Positions 59,318 to 64,000 of a DNA stretch of 64,000 nt are shown piece after piece. Position numbers and translations under genes: made by a program. The stretch's first letter is position 1, and each line of letters opens with the position of its first letter. This DNA is from Chromera velia (lineage: Eukaryota > Sar > Chromeraceae), in the NCBI GenBank assembly GCA_018398765.1, contig JAHBMJ010005901.1:54096-118095 (forward strand). Reading direction: 5' to 3'. The notes under the pieces were generated by a model, which saw only the letters and a program-made list of their open reading frames with translations, was not told the DNA's origin and made no database searches.

Positions 59318-60478
59318 CGTCGCTCAGGCTTTCACAATCTCTCTCTCTGCACGCATGCATATATGTTGGTCTGTCGGCCGTGGCTTCGTAGGAGCCGGCG
59401 GGGGCGGCTCTCTGCTCTCTCGCAATCCCTCTCGTTTCTGTTCACCATCTCCTTCCTGTTTGCCCTGCAGCTTGTCCTCCCTTTCTTTTTCCCTGTCCCT
59501 GCTTACCTGCAGAGGCCTGAAAGCGCGATGGGTCTCGTTGGTCTGGTCGTCCTTGTGCCGACCCTCGTCGTGCTCTGGTCAGTCGGCAGACAGACAGGCA
59601 TCAAGAAGGAGGTTTGTAAGTAAATTGATCGTGAGAGGGACCTCAGTGTCAAGGATGTTCAGGGTGACGATTTCAGACTGCCATCAGCTGGTGATCCGAA
59701 ATTCTTCCATTGCGTGCTTTCGCTCTTTTTAGTGAAGAAAGGAAGGGAGGGATGGAAGAAGAAGGAGAAAAAAGCAGGCAAGTAAATTTCTCTGACAGCG
59801 AGGAGTAGTTTTTTCTGTTTCTCCTGCCTTTCTTGTCTTCGCGCTGTGTGCGCAAAAGGGGACATTTCAAACAACGAGAAGAGAAGACGAGAGAGAAACT
59901 CTTCCAACGATAAGAAGACTTTCACCCCTCTATGTTCGATCGTCTCATGCATGCAGGTTCACCTTCAGAATGATGGCCAAATTTCTCAGGGCCCTTTTTG
60001 TTCCACCCGTCTACTATTTAGGTCCGTCCGCACATTTTTCTTGTTTGTTAGAAATTTTGAATGGCAGGCTGTCTTTGTGCATGCATGAATGTATTCGTTG
60101 CTGTTCTGAAATGTTCACGTCCAAGCGGAGACGAGGAAGGTGACGCGTTCAAACCCTGCAACACCCCGATATCGTGTGGTGGACTCTGGCCACAGCGCAC
60201 ACAAAGAGATGCGGACCTTCCCGGATGCCCCTTGACCCCAAATCGTGTGTGGAAGTGCACGAAGAAATTATGAATGCAGTGGATCGTTTGGGTGTGTGCC
60301 TGCAGGCGGAGATGAGTACATCAAGAAGCAGGAGGAGTTGCAAGCTCGTTTGGACAGGGGTGAGTCTGTTGACCTCAATTCCGTTGATCTGACGGGAAGC
60401 GAAAAGGAAAATCTGAAGAGGGTTGAGATTACAGGAAAGTTCCCTTACCTGAAATTCAATGACCCCGTGCGAGCATAA
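53412..60478 (+). CDS. TraB/PrgY-like membrane protein, 18 exons
   Basis: Exons: 53412-53537, 53683-53826, 54807-54836, 55248-55275, 55838-55894, 55969-56078, 56522-56609, 56656-56789, 57168-57200, 57561-57640, 58030-58155, 58355-58371, 58459-58588, 58728-58822, 59163-59212, 59471-59611, 59957-59999, 60306-60478. They total 1,605 bases (534 residues) with phases closing throughout. Landmarks follow TraB-domain order: VIQNLQPDVVFLGTHDEAYD near the start (compare the PDVVxxEL motif), then LELARFAYWIIYKGR. Next come NEDDYREVTRRSL, NIYFSLNMILHFL (compare ERDxYL) and GKVLILASHSWWREL (compare the GxGHxxG end). A hydrophobic C-terminal segment follows (GLVGLVVLVPTLVVLWS). TraB proteins sit in mitochondrial or other membranes; their activity is poorly understood. 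Key residues of the family are only partly kept. The ATG and exons 5, 12 and 17 are least certain. Confidence 0.55.
53919..54462. repeat. 22-bp minisatellite, about 24 copies
   Basis: The unit is GAAACAAGGGAATGACAGAAAA. Copies differ by single substitutions, and one is shortened to 16 bases. The array fills much of the intron between exons 53826 and 54807. The antisense open frames of repeated Phe/Leu/Ser/Cys are artefacts of the repeat. Confidence 0.92.
54696..54728. repeat. (GA)n microsatellite
   Basis: A GA run in the same intron, here purine-rich on the sense strand. Confidence 0.88.
54951..54990. repeat. Compound (CT)n(GT)n microsatellite
   Basis: CT then GT in sense order, in the intron between exons 54836 and 55248. 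Confidence 0.88.
55627..55706. repeat. 41-bp tandem duplication
   Basis: Two near-perfect copies of a 41-base unit starting ACGATTCCGGCCATAAAACT, inside an intron. Confidence 0.88.
57463..57494. repeat. (GT)n microsatellite after a pyrimidine tract
   Basis: A C/T-rich tract then GT run, intronic, upstream of the acceptor at 57560. Confidence 0.88.
57641..57684 (+). repeat. (GTGA)n array starting at a splice donor
   Basis: The donor GTCAGTGAGTCAGTG of exon 57561-57640 continues as GTGA/GAGT units for about 40 bases. Confidence 0.85.
59259..59314. repeat. Compound (CT)n(CA)n microsatellite
   Basis: CT run passing into CA run in the intron between exons 59212 and 59471. Confidence 0.9.
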
Positions 60479-61361
60479 GGTGGGGGATTCATCAATCAAG
60501 CCACCTCAGCAGAACCCGAACTTTGAAATACTTTCAAACGTCTTCAAACTAGTTTTGAAACATGCCAGTGATGATATGCCAGTGCAGTACAGTTACTAAA
60601 CATAATTGATGCTGAACGTGCATATGTATGTGATGAGTCACTGATGACTCATGCATTTGATTGCGAATAACGGTCCAGTGTTGTCACCCATGATGCTGAG
60701 TATATATGCGGGGGAGTATGGCAAGGCAATGTAGTAATTTCTGCTAGAATCTCTTCTTAATCTATCTTTTAATCCATTTCCGGGGATCGACGATCTCCCA
60801 GTGCTCCCAAAGACTCCCACTGGTCTCTATTTTATACTATGTCATGCTATATTTGAATTTCGATTCATCTAACAAAATTTCAGACCAAATTTGCAAGAAA
60901 TTTTCTTAAGATGACATAGCATAGCATTACATTAATTAATGTTCCACGTTTTCTCTTGTGGCCCAATCATGTCCTCTGCCGCGGAAAAATTGAAAGGATA
61001 TCATATAAATTGAATTCCCGAGTCCTTCTGCGTGAAGAAATCGATTCAGAGAGAAAACTGTCTCTAATATAAATTGATTTCTTGCAGTTATAGTACCGTA
61101 CTATAGTAGTAAGATTTTTTTTTTCACTTTTGAATAAAGTTAAATTTATCATATTTTATTGAAAAAATACGGGTTTTAGTACGTAATAATAGAATTTCAA
61201 TCTAGAAAAATACTATAAACTTATTAAAAACCCAGTCAGTGGATCAATAAGATGCAATGCATATGGTATAGAAGTGAGTCAATTAGGACCAGCTTTTACC
61301 AGCTTTCAAAAAAAAGCAAATCTGATAGTACATCATAGTCGACATGTAGCCGCCTCACTCG
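60479..61361. other. AT-rich spacer between converging genes
   Basis: Both flanking genes end here. The sequence is AT-rich and lacks microsatellites and GC palindromes. A short inverted pair TGAGTCACTGATGACTCA stands at about 60635. No gene supported. Confidence 0.7.
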
Positions 61362-64000
61362 CTATATCATTGGACTCGGATCGTTTTGAGTGTAAAATTG
61401 CGATGGAACGACAGTCCAACTGACGGAAGAAGGCCATCCTACTAAGACCTGATTTCTTTCTGACCACTCCACCGGAAACGTCCGTAACAGCACTTGGCCG
61501 TAGACTGGAACAGGAACACATGACCGCGTGTTTCTCTGGGCGGCTTCGGTTAATTCTCTGACATGATCCTTTTCGCATCCCGAGAAAATCTGGTGGAGTC
61601 CCGAGTTGACCCCAAGCGGCTCTGTCTGTTTTGGAGGCGAGTGGATTTCTTGGCGCGCGAGGTGATGTTCATCTCCGATTTTTTCTGTTCGACTTGTGGA
61701 TCGTTTCTTTTGATTGACCAGAAACTCAATGGCTGCACGAACCCGATGAAATGTTCCGTTCGGGAAAAGAACACATACACACACACACACACACACACAC
61801 GTAGTTGCACACGCAAAAACGCGTCGTTTAGCTTATCCCTTTCTCTCTCCAAGGGAGAAGGGTGGGGCGTAAAGAGGAAGATGCAGCAGAGAGCGAAGAA
61901 AGGAGAAGGAAAGGGAAACCGTTCATGTCTCGACGGCTGACCGACCGTCCAGTCTGGCAGAATTCACCGCCGTCATTGCCTGTTCACGGACTCGTGAGTC
62001 TTTGTTCTCTGCCAGGCTGCAATGAACAAACGAGGAAAGAAACGAAGAAAGAAAGAGCAACACCATGCCGAAATTTGACACTTCTCCATTTGAATACGCA
62101 GCTTCTCTTCTCCAGTTGTTTGACGGGATCTTCCGACATGCCTCCTGAGAGAAGAGACTTATCAGGCACTGTCTTGAAAATCTTCACGCATGACTTTGTC
62201 ATTGGGGGGATAACAACGAGCCCTGCTGCTTTTGTCCCTGTATGTACAGACTCGCCCAACAGATCTCATAGCAGAAGGCGCAGTGCAGAGGAAGAACACA
62301 GAAAGAAATTTCACGAGGGCAGTGAAGAAAGAAAGAAAAAAATAATTGTCTTTCTGACTCAAAAACACGGACCGACCGGCAAAGAATTTGAAGAGAGTCA
62401 TTTTCAACCCCCTCTGAAGGCGCCTTCACGCTTCTTTCCAGCCCAGCGGTGGTGCTGTCCCGGCATACTTTTTCAAGCGCTCCCCTGTCGGTGTTCCTTT
62501 CTTCTTCAGTTTCTGCCAGCCCGCTGCTCCTCGCCCTCTGCCCCTGCATGTCCCCGGTCGCCGCGTCGTTGTCATTCCGGACCTTCCACCGCACAAATTT
62601 GGAGAGAGAAGTTGCGGTCATTTGACGGTTTTCAGGAAAGGAAGCGAAGCAGCACGGGGCAACGATGTAACCAACTCCCCAGCGTGCTGCAAGTAGAACA
62701 AAAACCAAAATGCGAAGCGCAAACAAAAAGCCGCTCTTCGTATTGATGTACCAACCACCACCAGTATTCCTTTACTCATTGCACGCAAGAGGCAGAGAGC
62801 AACAACCAGGCACAGGCCCGACCGATCTGCAAAGAAAGAGACAATCAACCAATGGCTTCACTCTCTCTCCTCCTTTCTGACTTCGCGGGCCCCCGTCCTC
62901 GCAAGGCTCTCTCTCTTCTTTCTCTCTTCCCGCCGAACAACGCACTCAGGGCAAAACATCAAATCAAACGGTGTCAACGACCTCCCTCCACACAGGATGG
63001 TAAGCACGATCGATTAGCCGTTGCATGCAAACGAGGAAGCGTGTATGAGAGAGAGAGTGGATGAGTGCGTTGACGCAAGCAAAAGCGGATCAAATGACTC
63101 AAAAAAGAGTTGGCAGAAACTTCTGCGTCAAAAGCACAAGCACGCGCAGCGCAACAAAAGTAAGAGTGTGTGTGTGTGTGTGTGTGTGTGTTTCTACAGA
63201 AAGAAAAAGAATAGAAAGCAACGCGCGTTAACTCAGCAACACCAAAACGAATCTCGTACAGAACACCCCACATTCCCCCCCCCCCCNCAAAAAAAAACAA
63301 CGACTAGATCGGACCTGCAGCATCCAGCACGAGGTCAGCAACCCCTCCGCAAGCGTGGAGAGCGACCACAACCGGGACCAGAGGAAGGCTCTGTTCTCTG
63401 TCAGATGGCACACGAACCGGGTCGTTCTGCTCCTTTCTTCGTTGTGTTGTTTTGTCCTCGTGTCCGTTTACCTCTCCACCTCTGTCCCCTTCCCCGGCCC
63501 CCATATCCTCCTCATCGGTTCTTCTTCCTCTCTCTCTCTGCCCAAGTAGTGCTTTCTCAACACACGGCAGGGAGAGGCTGCTCACGCAGACACAAACCCA
63601 TGCAATGAAAGAAACAAAAAAAGCAAACAAAGACGACAACAGAGGGAGAGAGAGAGAGGGGGGGAGAGAGAGAGAGAGAATCAGGATGAAAGGGAGCACA
63701 GGCACCCAAAAAGACGATTCGATTGTGTAGCCCTGGCGAGGGGGGGCCGGGATCCACATGATTCATCATGCAGCGAAGATGAAACATGCAGACAGACAAA
63801 ATTAGAAGGAAGCGCGCAGGTTTCACGCAACACTCTATCGGAGATAAGGAAGGACCTTGCATGCCGCCAGTCAACATAAAAATGACTGAATGCAAATTCT
63901 ACACACACAATTCAAGTCTTGTCAGCATACTGAATTGAATTTCACTCACATTTCTTGCAAGTCGAGATTGCACAGCTCCCTCAGGTCTCTCTTAAGAAAC
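61362..64000 (-). CDS. GSTCD-like SAM-dependent methyltransferase (5' part outside window)
   Basis: Placed exons: window edge to 63950 (FLKRDLRELCNLDLQE), 63397-63315, 62686-62627 and the last exon 61732-61362; one or more exons between 62627 and 61732 are not resolved. Three signatures of the GSTCD-type methyltransferase family occur in the expected order. They are PVVVALHACGGVADLVLD (SAM-pocket strand with the HACG motif), GVGYIVAPCCFASF (the PCC motif) and, near the C-terminus, ERNQVLVGWPSS (compare the family's PKNxLLVG ending). The first three placed exons join with correct phases (2, then 1). The substrate of this family is not established; related proteins are suspected RNA or protein methyltransferases. 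The stop at 61362-61364 assumes no further 3' exon. Whether an N-terminal glutathione-transferase-like part exists cannot be seen. Confidence 0.6.
61777..61801. repeat. (CA)n microsatellite
   Basis: Short CA run just upstream, in sense order, of the acceptor at 61733; it is (TG)n in the sense strand. Confidence 0.85.
63164..63191. repeat. (GT)n microsatellite
   Basis: GT run in an intron of the methyltransferase gene; a poly-C tract with a single N at 63287 lies nearby. Confidence 0.85.

Noticed and set aside
1-64000. tRNA, rRNA or other structured RNA genes
   Set aside because: I looked for them and saw no cloverleaf with box A/B-like words and no rRNA-like conserved stretch; a covariance-model scan would be needed to exclude small ones.

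Overview
This window is nuclear DNA of an intron-rich protist. The gene content fits a photosynthetic alveolate close to Apicomplexa, and a chromerid such as Chromera velia is my best guess. The reasons are SAS-6, large organellar helical-repeat proteins, a mosaic surface protein with sushi modules, roughly balanced GC in genes, very short exons, and introns packed with microsatellites. The organism is an inference; no marker such as rRNA is present. Coordinates were read by hand. The exon chains were accepted because splice sites and reading-frame phases agree from exon to exon.

Layout: (1) 1-1995, minus: SAS-6, a centriole cartwheel protein, cut by the window edge. (2) 3192-28123, minus: a mosaic gene with 39 exons in view and at least one missing upstream. 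It encodes about 2,730 residues: an acidic N-terminal region, a LamG/concanavalin-like region, a cysteine-rich motif, about 21 sushi (CCP)-like modules and a unique C-terminal exon. (3) 30778-40233, minus: a protein of about 1,390 residues built of helical repeats of the HPR/FAST-kinase-like type, probably organellar and RNA-binding. (4) 41626-43845, minus: a secretory FKBP-type prolyl isomerase in six exons. (5) about 44586-48789, probably plus: a poorly resolved gene with HPR-like exons. (6) 50374-52032, minus: a complete 96-residue single-HMG-box protein in five exons. (7) 53412-60478, plus: 18 exons for about 534 residues, resembling the TraB/PrgY family. (8) 61362-64000, minus: the C-terminal part of a GSTCD-like methyltransferase.

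Intergenic segments are AT-rich and almost free of microsatellites. Introns, in contrast, hold (TC)n(TG)n, (CTGT)n, (TTTC)n and (GTGA/GTCA)n tracts. Segments upstream of start codons carry TGCATG/GCATGC clusters and GC-rich palindromes. A 269-bp terminal-inverted-repeat element with a perfect 10-bp target duplication and a 199-bp foldback element sit between genes 2 and 3.

The most unusual material is the mosaic sushi gene and the splice-site grammar it exposes. Half of its donors read GTC, most often GTCAGT. Acceptors are almost always GCAG. Tetranucleotide arrays grow out of donor sites, and mini-duplications copy donor or acceptor sites in frame. Apart from this shared architecture the neighbouring genes show no sign of forming one pathway.
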